Shown: positions 1 to 8,192 of the stretch, one piece after another
How the letters are laid out: each line of letters opens with the position of its first letter
How positions within the stretch are numbered: the first letter of the stretch is position 1
Assembly (NCBI GenBank): GCA_030594205.1
Contig: JAUVFR010000002.1
Location: 41,538-105,537, forward strand
Length of the DNA stretch: 64,000 nucleotides
Reading direction: 5' to 3'
From: Methanobacteriota archaeon
Lineage (GTDB): Archaea; Thermoplasmatota; Thermoplasmata; RBG-16-68-12; JAJISG01
Program-made: the position numbers and the translations under genes
The notes under the pieces: model-generated
The model's input: the letters and a program-made list of their open reading frames with translations, nothing else
Database searches by the model: none
Told to the model about the DNA's origin: nothing

Positions 1-1
1 C

Positions 2-655
2 TCCTTTGGGCTGAGACGCCTGGTGGAGTGCGGCGAGTGCGGCGCTTTCATTCCCGAGTCCAGCGAATCGTGTCCCAAGTGCGGCACCGAATTCGAGAAC
101 GAGATGGCGAAGTGCAGCAGCTGCCATGCCTGGATCCCGGCGGACGTGAAGAAGTGCCCCGAGTGCGACGTGGAGTTCACCACGGGCAAGTCCAAGTCCT
201 TGGACGTCAAGGACCGGATGCGGAAGCAGTACGAGAACGTCGTCACCAAGTACCGGTCGGAGGCGGGCCGCGCCCTGGGCCACCCGCCCTCGGAGAAGGA
301 GTTCCAGGAGTGGTGGCGGCGGCAGCCCACCTACGTTACGTTTGACCAATGGCTCAAAGAGGAAGAGGAGATGCGGAAGATGGGCTCCAAGCCCTGCCCG
401 CGCTGTAACAACCTCAACTCCCTCACGGCCAGGATCTGTCACCGCTGCGGGACACCGATGACCGGAGAAGCCAAGCCACCTCGCGGTGGCCCGCCACCCG
501 GACCGGACGGTCTCCCGGGCGGAGGGGTCCCTCCTCGTCCGCCTGCAGCGCCTCCCGTGGAAGGCACTCCGGCCCGACCGCCGGAGAAGAAGAGGAGAGC
601 GGTCCTGAAGAAGATTGTCAAGAAGCCCTTCGCCAAGCGGAAGACGAAGAAGTAG
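2..655 (+). CDS. Zinc-ribbon protein, 5' end cut by the window
   Basis: The frame is open from the first bases of the window, so the start probably lies upstream; an internal GTG at 23 is the first possible start inside the window. Three CxxC-type zinc-binding clusters are visible: CGECG/CPKCG, CSSCH/CPECD and CPRCN/CHRCG. The C-terminal third is a proline- and glycine-rich linker followed by a very basic tail ending in KKPFAKRKTKK. Multiple zinc ribbons with a basic tail suggest nucleic-acid or ribosome binding, but no family is recognised and function is unknown. The stop is TAG. The next gene converges on it from the minus strand. Confidence 0.6.
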   Translation, partial: SFGLRRLVECGECGAFIPESSESCPKCGTEFENEMAKCSSCHAWIPADVKKCPECDVEFTTGKSKSLDVKDRMRKQYENVVTKYRSEAGRALGHPPSEKEFQEWWRRQPTYVTFDQWLKEEEEMRKMGSKPCPRCNNLNSLTARICHRCGTPMTGEAKPPRGGPPPGPDGLPGGGVPPRPPAAPPVEGTPARPPEKKRRAVLKKIVKKPFAKRKTKK

Positions 656-773
656 GATGGGCTTCCCGCCACTCGCGGGAGTCTTGGCACTCGTCCGTCA
701 AAAGAGCTATTCACTTCCTCAAGAGAGGGAAAGGAGCGGGAACCCCGACGAGGTCACCCCGCACGATTGACGC

Positions 774-2459
774 CTATTCCTCAGAGAGTTCGGCCCGGAC
801 GATTCCTATCATCTCCTCCGGGTCCTTGTAGTAGGCGGAGGCGATGCGAGCCACGTCTCGGTAGCTCTTGACGCCCGTGCGCTCCATGTATTGGAAGAGC
901 TCCAGCCGCCGCTTGACCTCCTGTTCCATCCGTTTGGGGGTCCAGTTGCGGGCCGTCTGAATCTTCTCGTACACGTAGCTGTGGCCGCTGAAAGAGAAGG
1001 AATCCTCCGCAGGGTTCCAGGTGTAAGCGGAGTTCGTGATGAGCTCATCGGACTCCGGGTCGACTCCGATGATTTCCGTCAGAGACTTCACCCGCCGGGT
1101 CATCTCGGCCCCCACCTTGACCTGACCCTGAAGAAGCACAATGTCCAGGGCGGCCACGAGGGCCCGCGGCAGGTTGATGGGGTCGTTTTCCAGCCGGTGG
1201 ACCATGGACTGCACGTCGTCGGCGTGGAAGGTCGTATACGCACTCTTGCCCGTGGCCATCGCCTGGAAGACCACGTACGACTCCTCACCGCGCACCTCGC
1301 CAATCATGAGGTACTGCGGTCGCTGTCGGAGGGCGGCCGACAGGAGGTCGAACATGTCGATCTCTCCCGCCCGTCGCCCGTCCGGGGCCATGTCGCCGAA
1401 GCCGTGGCGCGTGACGGTGGCCACCCAGTTCTCATGCGGCAGGTTCAGCTCCCGCGTGTCCTCGATGCTGACAATCTTCATCTGGGGTGGCACGAACAGA
1501 AGCATGGCGTTGAGGGTGGTGGTCTTCCCGCTCGCCGTTCCTCCGCAGATGAGCATGGACTGCCCGTTCTCGATGGCCAGCCACAGATAGACCATCATCT
1601 CCGGGCTCATGGTGCGGCCCTCGACGAGATCCATGGGAGTGAAGGGGTTCTCTCGGAACCGTCGGATCGTGAAGCTGGATCCCTTCTTCGTGACGTGCTT
1701 TCCGAGCGTGGCCTGCAATCGTGAGCCGTCGGGGATCGAGGCGTCCAGCATAGGCTGGGCCACGGAGATGTGCTTGCCGCACTTCTGGGCCAGCCAGATC
1801 ACGTAGCTGTCCAACTCCGTCTCGGAGTCGAACTTGATGTTCGAGGGAATGGACCCGTACTTCCGGTGGTAGATGTAGAAGGGAACGCCGACCCCGTCGC
1901 ACGAGATGTCCTCCACCTGGGGATCGACCATCACAGGGTCGATGGCCCCGTAGCGGACGAAGTCTCGGACGATGTAGTACATGATACGCTCCTTGGGGAG
2001 CGGATGGAGGGTGATGCCCAGGTCCCGAAGGAGGCCCTCCACTTTGCTGCGGAGCCAGCTCTCCCGCTGCTTGTCCTCCATATGGGCCGTCATCTCGAGG
2101 TTCTCGATGATGAGGTCCTTCAGCACGCCCAGAAGTTCCTGCTCCTCGCCCGTGAGCTGGGGTTCCAGGACCTCGTAGAAGTGCTGGTTCGCCTGCTCGT
2201 CGTACAGGATGCGGACGTAAGAGTAGTTGTCCACGACGGGCTGAAGCTCGACCTCCCGCATGTTGGGGTTCGTCACGGGGGGGATGGGGGTGATGGCTCC
2301 GGCGATGACCTCCTGGCGGCCCCCGCCCTTGGGCGCCTTCACCTTGAGGACCTTCTCCCCGAGCATGCGCTGGTAGGCTCGGCGCTTCGCCTTCTGGAAG
2401 GCGCTCAGGCGCTTGCCGACGTGCTTCTTATTGTCGTACAGGATGGAAGGGATACCCAT
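774..2459 (-). CDS. Type II/IV secretion (GspE/TadA-like) ATPase, second copy
   Basis: Hexameric ATPase of the archaeal pilus/secretion superfamily (GspE, TadA, FlaI), expected to power assembly of a pilus-like filament at the inner face of the membrane. The 561-residue protein has an N-terminal domain of about 260 residues, a Walker A motif GGTASGKTTT near residue 306, an Asp-box region (SIEDTRELNLPHEN), a Walker B-like segment LMIGEVRGEE near 384 and a His-box TTFHAD near 409. It is the last gene of a five-gene minus-strand operon, 9 nt after a TadC gene. It is a diverged paralogue of the ATPase at 4477-6135. No archaellum genes (flaC-H) are present, so it is unlikely to be FlaI proper. Confidence 0.88.
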   Translation of the reverse strand: MGIPSILYDNKKHVGKRLSAFQKAKRRAYQRMLGEKVLKVKAPKGGGRQEVIAGAITPIPPVTNPNMREVELQPVVDNYSYVRILYDEQANQHFYEVLEPQLTGEEQELLGVLKDLIIENLEMTAHMEDKQRESWLRSKVEGLLRDLGITLHPLPKERIMYYIVRDFVRYGAIDPVMVDPQVEDISCDGVGVPFYIYHRKYGSIPSNIKFDSETELDSYVIWLAQKCGKHISVAQPMLDASIPDGSRLQATLGKHVTKKGSSFTIRRFRENPFTPMDLVEGRTMSPEMMVYLWLAIENGQSMLICGGTASGKTTTLNAMLLFVPPQMKIVSIEDTRELNLPHENWVATVTRHGFGDMAPDGRRAGEIDMFDLLSAALRQRPQYLMIGEVRGEESYVVFQAMATGKSAYTTFHADDVQSMVHRLENDPINLPRALVAALDIVLLQGQVKVGAEMTRRVKSLTEIIGVDPESDELITNSAYTWNPAEDSFSFSGHSYVYEKIQTARNWTPKRMEQEVKRRLELFQYMERTGVKSYRDVARIASAYYKDPEEMIGIVRAELSEE

Positions 2460-2468
2460 CGGTCCACC

Positions 2469-3443
2469 TCAGAGGAGTTGGAAGCCGGCCACAGCGATGA
2501 TCAGCATGATGAAGGAATGCCGGAAGCCGTTGGCGATCTTCCCGCTATCCAAGACGCCCGCCAAGATGCCGTCTCCCATCGCGTGGACGAGGACCGCGAT
2601 GAAGAAGGCGGTCTCGATTTGGAAGATGATCTCGGGGAGATTCTGGGGCAACGGGCTGGCCGAGATGATGCTCGTGTCCCCCTCTCCGATCTGCCCCGAG
2701 GCCTCCAGCATCTTCGGGAGGAAGGTCGCGCCGAGGATGAAAATCGTGACGAGGAAGACGCCGAAGGAGATGTAGATGACCGCGATGTACGTAGACATTT
2801 CAATCCGCCGCTCGTCCTCGGTGAGTTGGGTTTCCTTGGCGTCGTGGCTGACCATGGTGAGGACGTCCGCCACCTCGCCTCCCGCGTCGCTGGCCTTGAC
2901 GACAATGGCCACGACTCGCTCGACGAGGGGGGTCTTCACCCGCTCGGCGAAGAGTCGCAGGGCGTCCGTTGCGGGGACTCCCCACTGGATTTGCCCTGCC
3001 ATCCGTTGGATCTCATCCGTGAGGACCCCGTATCGGCCTTGGGCGGCCACGACGATGGCCTCCGAGAGGGTCATGCCGAAGCGTCCGGCCTCGGCCACAT
3101 CCCGGAGGAAGTCCGGCAGGCGCTTCTCGATGGCCTTGATGCGCTTGTGCTGCTTGGCCGTGTAGAAGCCGTAAGGCCCGATGAACGCCATTAGGGCGAG
3201 GGCCAGCATGTTCAGGAAGCGTTTGGTGGGATGCTCGCTCTCAGGGACGCCGTCCCCGTCCGTGTCCGCCGGCGGCGTGAAAGAGAGATCGATCATGTCC
3301 ATGAGATTCATCACGGCGACGGCCAGGAGGGCCCCGCCCAGGAGGATGCTGACCATCTTGACAGTGCGCGAGCTGTCCTTCGCCACATAGATGGCCTCCA
3401 CGGCCTCTTGCAGATCCTTGGAAATCCGCTTCGCCTTGGCCAC
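2469..3443 (-). CDS. TadC/FlaJ-like type II secretion membrane protein
   Basis: Polytopic membrane platform protein of the T2SF family (GspF, TadC, FlaJ), which anchors the assembly ATPase and extrudes pilin subunits. The 324-residue protein has a pair of N-terminal membrane segments (about residues 30-50 and 80-98), a cytoplasmic helical T2SF domain with the typical DFLRDVAEAGRFGMTL and KASDAGGEVADVL stretches, and further hydrophobic segments near the C terminus. The GTG start directly follows the TAG stop of the preceding TadC gene with no spacer, consistent with translational coupling. The two TadC genes lie side by side and their products probably form a heteromeric platform, as TadB/TadC do in bacteria. 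Confidence 0.82.
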   Translation of the reverse strand: MAKAKRISKDLQEAVEAIYVAKDSSRTVKMVSILLGGALLAVAVMNLMDMIDLSFTPPADTDGDGVPESEHPTKRFLNMLALALMAFIGPYGFYTAKQHKRIKAIEKRLPDFLRDVAEAGRFGMTLSEAIVVAAQGRYGVLTDEIQRMAGQIQWGVPATDALRLFAERVKTPLVERVVAIVVKASDAGGEVADVLTMVSHDAKETQLTEDERRIEMSTYIAVIYISFGVFLVTIFILGATFLPKMLEASGQIGEGDTSIISASPLPQNLPEIIFQIETAFFIAVLVHAMGDGILAGVLDSGKIANGFRHSFIMLIIAVAGFQLL

Positions 3444-4496
3444 CTACTTCGCCTCCTGCTCCTGGTTCCAGATGACAAAGATGAAACCGAACTGGGAGAT
3501 GGGAATCATGAGACCCACGATGACGTAGAGGAGCGTCACCACGAACCCGGAGGAGCCCTTGCTGATGAGAGCCATGATCGCCATGATGACGACCAGGAAG
3601 AGGGGGAAGGCGACGACGACCGTGACGAAACTCTCGGCGAGGAGGCCGAGGCTCTCCATTCGCTTCTTCATCTCTAGCTTGTCTTCCTTCTCGAATTGCT
3701 CGGCCTTCATGAGGAAGTAGGGCTTCATCTGGCCCCCCGAGGTGGCCGTCGTGACGACGCCCTGGAGGAACTCCTGGAACTTCGCGCTCGGAGTCCGCCG
3801 GGCCCCCCGCCTCAGGGCAGTGAGGATGTCCGTCCCCAGGAGCTCGGTGTCCCGTGTAATCCACTCCGCTTCTTCGCGGATTTCCCCGTAGATCTGCTGC
3901 CGGGCAAGCTCCCGAAAGATGACATCGACGGGCACGTTTGCCGAGGCCATGGCCGAGATGAAGGACATGACGCCCGTCAGCTTTCGGTCGATCTTGCGGG
4001 CCCGCCGCTTGGCGCGCCCCGCCGGGATCCCCTTGGTGAACCCCATCCCCAAGAAGACCCCCCGCACCATGACCGTGGGGACCACGGCCAACAGAGCCGG
4101 GATGATGATCAAAGGGAAGAGAGCCCCGCCCATGATCACGAGCAGGAAGAAGCCGAGGCCCAGCGCGGCGATGATGGTTGTCAGGGCCGTGAGGAAGGTC
4201 GCGGTGTAGCTCACGGCCAGGTATTCCTCCGGCCGCAGCCGCATGTGGGCCTTGAGGAGGTTCTCCTCCAGGTCCTCGTTGATCTCCTTGTCCTTCACGG
4301 CGCTGCCCATCAGCCGCCAGGCGAACCGCTGAAAGGGGGTCAGGCCGATGTGGCCCGGCTGCGACCCGGCCGGGAGCTTGATCATGTGGGGCTCGTTGGG
4401 GTCCAGGAACGGGTGTTCGGCCGCCTGGACCTCGGCGCGCCCGCGGGCTTCGAGGCTATCCAGCAGGCTTCTTGCCTCACCCGCCAAGGAGCTCAC
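3444..4496 (-). CDS. TadC/FlaJ-like type II secretion membrane protein (TadB-like partner)
   Basis: Second T2SF-family platform protein, 350 residues. Hydrophobic segments occur near residues 98-150, and the central cytoplasmic domain contains the family-typical LTGVMSFISAMASANVPVD and TATSGGQMKPYFL segments; two more membrane helices lie at the C terminus. Its GTG start lies inside the 3' end of the upstream ATPase gene (20-nt overlap), and its stop abuts the next TadC start, so the operon is tightly coupled. The protein ends in NQEQEAK after the last helix. Order in the operon (ATPase-TadC-TadC-ATPase) suggests each ATPase may pair with the adjacent platform protein; that pairing is inference. 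Confidence 0.82.
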   Translation of the reverse strand: MSSLAGEARSLLDSLEARGRAEVQAAEHPFLDPNEPHMIKLPAGSQPGHIGLTPFQRFAWRLMGSAVKDKEINEDLEENLLKAHMRLRPEEYLAVSYTATFLTALTTIIAALGLGFFLLVIMGGALFPLIIIPALLAVVPTVMVRGVFLGMGFTKGIPAGRAKRRARKIDRKLTGVMSFISAMASANVPVDVIFRELARQQIYGEIREEAEWITRDTELLGTDILTALRRGARRTPSAKFQEFLQGVVTTATSGGQMKPYFLMKAEQFEKEDKLEMKKRMESLGLLAESFVTVVVAFPLFLVVIMAIMALISKGSSGFVVTLLYVIVGLMIPISQFGFIFVIWNQEQEAK

Positions 4497-6135
4497 CTCC
4501 GACTTCCAACGGGCCCTCGTCGGCCTCCCAGCCCATCTCTTTGCGGATTCGGTTCACCGTGGCGTCGGGGTACTGGTAGTAGCTCACGATGACCTGGGAG
4601 ATTTCCTGGTAGTCTCGGATGTCCTTCTCCACGAGGTACTTGAGGACGGTGATCCGGTTCTGGACCTCGACCTCCATCTCTTCGTGGGTCAGATTCCTCA
4701 GCTCCATGATCTCGTCGAAGAGGAAGGAATGGCCCTTGAACGCGAACGTGTCCGTCGCCTGGTCCCACTCGTAGACCGTGTTCGTGATGAGTTCGTTCGT
4801 CTCGGGTTCGAATCCCACCAGCTCTACGATCTGTCGGATGCGCCGGACGCTCTCCGTCCCAGTGCGGGCCTGCGTCTGGATGATCACGAAGTTCAGGGCG
4901 GTGAGGAGAATCCGCGGCGTGTTGATGGGGGGGTTCTCGAGCCGGTTCACCATGGACTTCACACTGTCCGCGTGCATGGTGCTCATGGTCGGGTGTCCGG
5001 TGGCCATGGCCTGGAACATGGTGTACGTCTCCTTCCCCCGGACCTCGCCCACGAGGATGTAGTTGGGGCGCTGCCGCAAGGCGGCTCGCACGAGATCGTA
5101 CATGTCGATTTCCCCGGGGGCCTTCCCGTCGGCCTGCCGCTCCCCACTCCCGCTGCGGGTGGTCCCGGGAATCCAGTTCTCGTGAGGCAGGTTGATTTCT
5201 CGGGTGTCCTCGATGGAGACGATCTTGGCTCCGGGCCGAATGAAGAGGGCGGAGCTGTTGAGCGTCGCCGTCTTTCCGGCGGCCGTCCCCCCGCAGACCA
5301 TCATGGACTTCCCGTGCTCGACGGCCAGCCAGAGGTAGGCGATCATCTCGGTGGAGGCCGTGTTGAAGGCGATGAGCTCCACCGGGGTGAAGGGCTTCTC
5401 CTTGAAGCGCCGGATAGTGAAACTGGAGCCCCGCGTGGTGACCTCCCGGGCGTAGGTGGCCTGGACCCGGTGGCCCTCCACGGTCGTCCCGTCCAGGATG
5501 GGGCTCGACACGGAGATGGTCTTGCCGCAACGCTGCCCCAGCCTGACAACGAAGGAGTTCAGGGTCTCATCGTCCAGAAAGACCACGTTGGTCTTGATGG
5601 ACTCGTACTTCTCGTGGAACAGGAAGAGGGGGACCTTGACCCCGTCGCAGCTGACATCCTCGACGGCGGGGTCGCTGATGAGCCCGTCACAGATGTCGAA
5701 CCCGACGAAGTCACGCACGATGTAGTAAATGATCTTCTCGTTGGAACGGCTCTCCAGGTCGATGTCCCGAGAGGTGACGAAACTGGTCACAGCCTCCTTG
5801 AGGAACTGCTCTTTCTCTTGGATGGACCGGACGTGGAAGCTGTAGGAGAGGGTCCGCACGAGGGAGTCCTTAATCCGATCCAGGAGCTCCTTCTCCCGCT
5901 GGTTGAGCCGGGGCTCCCACATCTCGTACACGTACTCCGAGTCTTCCTTGTAGAGGAGGACTCGGGCGTAGGAGAAGGGAGCCCTGATTGGGTAGATCTC
6001 AATCTCTTCCACGTTGTGGTCCGAGACGGGCGGGATGGGGGTGAGCTGCGACCCCCGGCCGGGGGTCCAGACGTGGCCCTTTTCCAGGGCCCGTCGGGGC
6101 ATCTTCACCTTTACCCGTCGTTCAAGGAGCTTCAC
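4477..6135 (-). CDS. Type II/IV secretion (GspE/TadA-like) ATPase, first copy
   Basis: Assembly ATPase of the archaeal type IV pilus family, 552 residues from a GTG start placed 2 nt after the pilin-like gene. Walker A is GGTAAGKTAT near residue 282, the Asp-box is SIEDTREINLPHEN, the Walker B-like segment is LVGEVRGKE and the His-box is MSTMHAD. Domain plan matches the 774-2459 paralogue throughout, including the N-terminal TPIPPVSDHNVEEIEIYPI start and the IIYYIVRDF segment, so the two arose by duplication. In this copy the P-loop Ser is Ala (TAAGKT versus TASGKT). It probably energises the same filament as its operon partners. Confidence 0.88.
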   Translation of the reverse strand: MKLLERRVKVKMPRRALEKGHVWTPGRGSQLTPIPPVSDHNVEEIEIYPIRAPFSYARVLLYKEDSEYVYEMWEPRLNQREKELLDRIKDSLVRTLSYSFHVRSIQEKEQFLKEAVTSFVTSRDIDLESRSNEKIIYYIVRDFVGFDICDGLISDPAVEDVSCDGVKVPLFLFHEKYESIKTNVVFLDDETLNSFVVRLGQRCGKTISVSSPILDGTTVEGHRVQATYAREVTTRGSSFTIRRFKEKPFTPVELIAFNTASTEMIAYLWLAVEHGKSMMVCGGTAAGKTATLNSSALFIRPGAKIVSIEDTREINLPHENWIPGTTRSGSGERQADGKAPGEIDMYDLVRAALRQRPNYILVGEVRGKETYTMFQAMATGHPTMSTMHADSVKSMVNRLENPPINTPRILLTALNFVIIQTQARTGTESVRRIRQIVELVGFEPETNELITNTVYEWDQATDTFAFKGHSFLFDEIMELRNLTHEEMEVEVQNRITVLKYLVEKDIRDYQEISQVIVSYYQYPDATVNRIRKEMGWEADEGPLEVGGELLGG

Positions 6136-6137
6136 TT

Positions 6138-7139
6138 CTACACCTCCGGCGTCGAGCCCTCTCGCCCGACCGCGATGCTCACGAAGGCCTGATTCAGGGT
6201 GAAGCCGTTGATAGGGGCGCCGCCTACCGGATCGTGCACGATCTCCAGGCTCACCGTGTGCGTGAGGTTGACCTCAGATCGGCTCAGTACGTAGAAGGGG
6301 GTTGTCACGGTCTGGCCCCCGGGGGACTCGACGTAGGTGTAGCCGGGAAGGCCAAAGTCCGCACTCAGAATTCCGAACGCCAGGGAGAGGGTGGTGTTGA
6401 AGTGCGTGTACCAGGCGCCGCCGTATCGAGTCGTATGGTTGATCCAGACGGAGCTCTGGAGTGAGTCGTAATCCTGCATGTCGAGACTGAGGAGTTTGCT
6501 CCGGATCCCCTCTGTGCCGTGTCCGGCGGCGTTCCCCGACCCGATGAGCTGGACGAGGGCGAAGCCCAGGTTCACGCCATTGCTCCCGTTGAGCGCTGTG
6601 AACTGGGGGCTGATGCGCACGGTGGATCCTACGGCCTGGCTGAGGATGACCGCGCCGCTCTCGTACGCGAGGTCGAAGGGCACGTTGTAGCGGTCCGCCA
6701 CGTGCAATACCACGCTCCCGGAGCTGGACTGGTTCACCACGTAGGGCGTGCCATCGATGGTGTAAGTGAACTGGACGGACCATGGGGCGGCGTCGCCGTC
6801 TCCGGTCAGGGTCCCGACGGTGGGGGTGGAGAAGATGGGCACGCCGTCAATGCCCATGCTGATGGGGCTGTACGTCTCGATCGGGAGGTAGGTGGTGCCC
6901 CCCACATTTGTCACCTGGGCCGAGACGATCTGGGCGTCGATGGCGCTCTTCAGGTTGGCGAAGTCACCGAGGACGGCATTCATGTGGGCCGCCTCAGACT
7001 CCTTCTGCCACACGGGCACGTACTGGTTGACGATGAGGGCCAGGAACGTCATGGCGACCATGAGGGCCATGACGGTACCTACGGTCGACGCGACGGCCTC
7101 GTCGTTCTGCCTCAAGTGCCTGCGGGTCCGGAACAGCAT
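6138..7139 (-). CDS. Secreted pilin-like protein (archaeal type IV pilin N-terminus)
   Basis: First gene of the pilus-like operon, 333 residues. The N terminus is basic (MLFRTRRHLRQNDEAVAS) followed by a single hydrophobic helix (about residues 19-42), the layout of archaeal type IV pilins and archaellins processed by an FlaK/PibD-type peptidase. The rest is a Ser/Thr/Gly-rich beta-type extracellular domain with possible N-glycosylation sites (NQSS, NHTT, NTTL, NLTH). At 333 residues it is long for a structural pilin and may be a minor or adhesive subunit. It precedes ATPase and TadC genes, which supports export by that machinery. A TATA box lies upstream at 7195-7205. Confidence 0.72.
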   Translation of the reverse strand: MLFRTRRHLRQNDEAVASTVGTVMALMVAMTFLALIVNQYVPVWQKESEAAHMNAVLGDFANLKSAIDAQIVSAQVTNVGGTTYLPIETYSPISMGIDGVPIFSTPTVGTLTGDGDAAPWSVQFTYTIDGTPYVVNQSSSGSVVLHVADRYNVPFDLAYESGAVILSQAVGSTVRISPQFTALNGSNGVNLGFALVQLIGSGNAAGHGTEGIRSKLLSLDMQDYDSLQSSVWINHTTRYGGAWYTHFNTTLSLAFGILSADFGLPGYTYVESPGGQTVTTPFYVLSRSEVNLTHTVSLEIVHDPVGGAPINGFTLNQAFVSIAVGREGSTPEV

Positions 7140-7194
7140 GTCGCCTCCGGGCGTTACCCCTCATTCATCCTGGCTTCCGATTTCTGGGAAGTTT

Positions 7195-7205
7195 CTATAA
7201 AAGGG
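7195..7205 (-). promoter_or_regulatory. TATA box of the pilus-like operon
   Basis: On the minus strand the sequence reads CCCTTTTATAG, about 55-60 nt before the ATG of the pilin-like gene, giving an expected transcription start near 7172 and a leader of about 30 nt. It is the only good TATA motif upstream of the five-gene operon. Confidence 0.5.
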
Positions 7206-7291
7206 TGCCGACCCTAGATTCATGCCTGAGAACCGGAGCGAGACGGGTTCCCGGAAGGGTTTTATTCCCCCCTCTGGTTAGCTCGCGCGCC

Positions 7292-7377
7292 GCCGCGGTA
7301 ACTCAGTTGGGAGAGTGCCAGACTGAAGCCGTCTGGCAGACATCTGGAAGTCGCCGGTTCGAGCCCGGCCCGCGGCA
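7292..7377 (+). tRNA. tRNA-Phe (GAA) with a 13-nt intron
   Basis: Acceptor stem GCCGCGG (7292-7298) pairs with CCGCGGC (7370-7376), discriminator A7377. D stem is ACTC/GAGT. The T arm is GCCGG-TTCGAGC-CCGGC (7353-7369). The anticodon stem CCAGA (7318-7322) pairs with TCTGG (7343-7347) only if 13 nt (7329-7341) are removed between positions 37 and 38, leaving the 7-nt loop CTGAAGA with anticodon GAA at 7325-7327. The site is the canonical archaeal intron position cut by the splicing endonuclease. A TATA-like ggttttatt at 7257-7265 lies about 30 nt upstream. No encoded CCA. Confidence 0.88.
7329..7341 (+). other. tRNA-Phe intron (13 nt)
   Basis: Removing these 13 nt restores a normal anticodon loop. 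GTCT at 7331-7334 can pair with AGAC at 7338-7341 across a 3-nt loop, giving the short helix expected for a bulge-helix-bulge substrate. Confidence 0.75.
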
Positions 7378-7424
7378 TTTCAGGCGGGTTAAGCCTCTAA
7401 TAACCCCCGACGATTCCCCCCCGT

Positions 7425-7537
7425 CCCGCCTTAGCTCAGTTTGGCGAGAGCGGCTGACTGTAGTGGGTTCCCGGAGCGCGGGCTCCGGTTCGGCCGCTGA
7501 GATCAGCAGGTCCCCGGTTCAAATCCGGGAGGCGGGA
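7425..7537 (+). tRNA. tRNA-Tyr (GTA) with a 38-nt intron
   Basis: Acceptor CCCGCCT (7425-7431) pairs with AGGCGGG (7530-7536), discriminator A7537. The C1-G72 pair is the archaeal/eukaryotic tyrosine identity pair. D stem is GCTC/GAGC, and the T arm is CCCGG-TTCAAAT-CCGGG (7513-7529). Anticodon stem GCTGA (7453-7457) pairs with TCAGC (7503-7507), and the loop becomes CTGTAGA once 7464-7501 is removed, giving anticodon GTA at 7460-7462. A TATA-like tctaataac (7395-7403) lies about 25 nt upstream, so it probably has its own promoter 47 nt after tRNA-Phe. Confidence 0.9.
7464..7501 (+). other. tRNA-Tyr intron (38 nt)
   Basis: Intron between positions 37 and 38. It is GC-rich and contains the hairpin CCGGAGC-gcg-GGCTCCGG around 7471-7489, so it folds on its own. 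No C/D boxes are visible in it. Confidence 0.78.
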
Positions 7538-7618
7538 CTCTTTCCCCTGGTTTTGATGAACCAAGACGACTGGCCATGGCCGGAAATCCTCCCTGGTTCT
7601 GATTCTGCGGACCTTTCT

Positions 7619-7640
7619 CGGAGGCCATAAAAGGCCTCCG
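7619..7640 (+). terminator. Inverted repeat followed by a pyrimidine run
   Basis: CGGAGGCC (7619-7626) and GGCCTCCG (7633-7640) form a perfect 8-bp stem with loop ATAAAA, followed by ctcctcttctttttccc (7641-7657). It lies 80 nt after tRNA-Tyr and could end transcripts from the plus strand. The loop also resembles a TATA element, so a promoter role is possible. The rest of the 7538-7796 stretch holds only a 31-codon ORF at 7686-7781 that cannot be supported. Confidence 0.4.
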
Positions 7641-7796
7641 CTCCTCTTCTTTTTCCCATCTGCTCATGTCACCCAAGATGCCCACATGAACCGCGTGCAG
7701 GCCGAACTCGCCCGGGTGACCGGCTCTGCCAATCTCAACCTGAGCGTCGATTTCGGAACCCCTGCGCGCCCCCTCTATTGACGACAGGGGCCCTTC

Positions 7797-8192
7797 CTAC
7801 CGAGCCACGAGTGCCATCAGATCCCGGACCTGTTCACTCGCGTGCACCTGCGGCTTGAAGGCGCTTCGCAGCGCGACCTGCATCTCCCTCTCGGAGAGCA
7901 CCCGTCCATCGTCCTTGATCACACGGCAGATCGCCAGGAGCAGCAGCAGCCCATCGAAGGGGGAGTAGCCCGGGTCCTCCCGAACGGCCCGAAAGATCGT
8001 CGAAAGATGAGCCTGTTTCCGCCGCAAATCGATGACCAGCTCCTCCAGACCCTCGAGGTCGTAGTACCGTGGCAGCTGCCGATACCGCTCCACGGTCCTG
8101 ACGGTCACATCGAATTTCGCCGCGATCTCGTCGTCGGAGAGCCCGTTCTCGAACGCGGTGAAGTAATCGTACAGCCGATGGCCCCTTCGAAT
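7797..8192 (-). CDS. Small helix-turn-helix protein
   Basis: The frame encodes an HTH segment LSDDEIAAKFDVTVRTVERY followed by a helical region with LEGLEELVIDLRRKQ and a C-terminal helical domain, about 131 residues from the proposed start. A GTG at 8108 would cut the HTH in half. The frame stays open upstream to a TAG near 8246, but there is no ATG, GTG or TTG before the HTH. An ATT at 8192-8190 follows a strong Shine-Dalgarno-like GGGAGGAG (8207-8200), and a TATA element (minus-strand CTATACAC at 8228-8235) would start transcription near 8206. The ATT start is therefore my best guess. It is likely a DNA-binding regulator; no family name is recognised. Confidence 0.5.
   Translation of the reverse strand: MRRGHRLYDYFTAFENGLSDDEIAAKFDVTVRTVERYRQLPRYYDLEGLEELVIDLRRKQAHLSTIFRAVREDPGYSPFDGLLLLLAICRVIKDDGRVLSEREMQVALRSAFKPQVHASEQVRDLMALVAR

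Noticed and set aside
1770-3194. Long antisense ORFs opposite the pilus operon (1770-3194, 4348-6192).
   Set aside because: They lie opposite clearly coding ATPase and TadC genes, have Asp/Gly/His-rich, random-looking composition, and arise from high GC.
774-7139. Archaellum operon.
   Set aside because: ATPase and TadC/FlaJ relatives are present, but no flaC-H genes or archaellin cluster; a pilus-like system fits better.
7318-7352. tRNA-Phe read as an intronless long-variable-arm (Leu/Ser) tRNA.
   Set aside because: The intronless loop is 9 nt or the stem 6 bp; removing 13 nt gives perfect stems and a GAA loop with the normal variable region.
7686-7781. 31-codon ORF MNRVQAELARVTGSANLNL and so on.
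   Set aside because: No ribosome binding site, no family and no coding signal beyond open frame; noted but not annotated.
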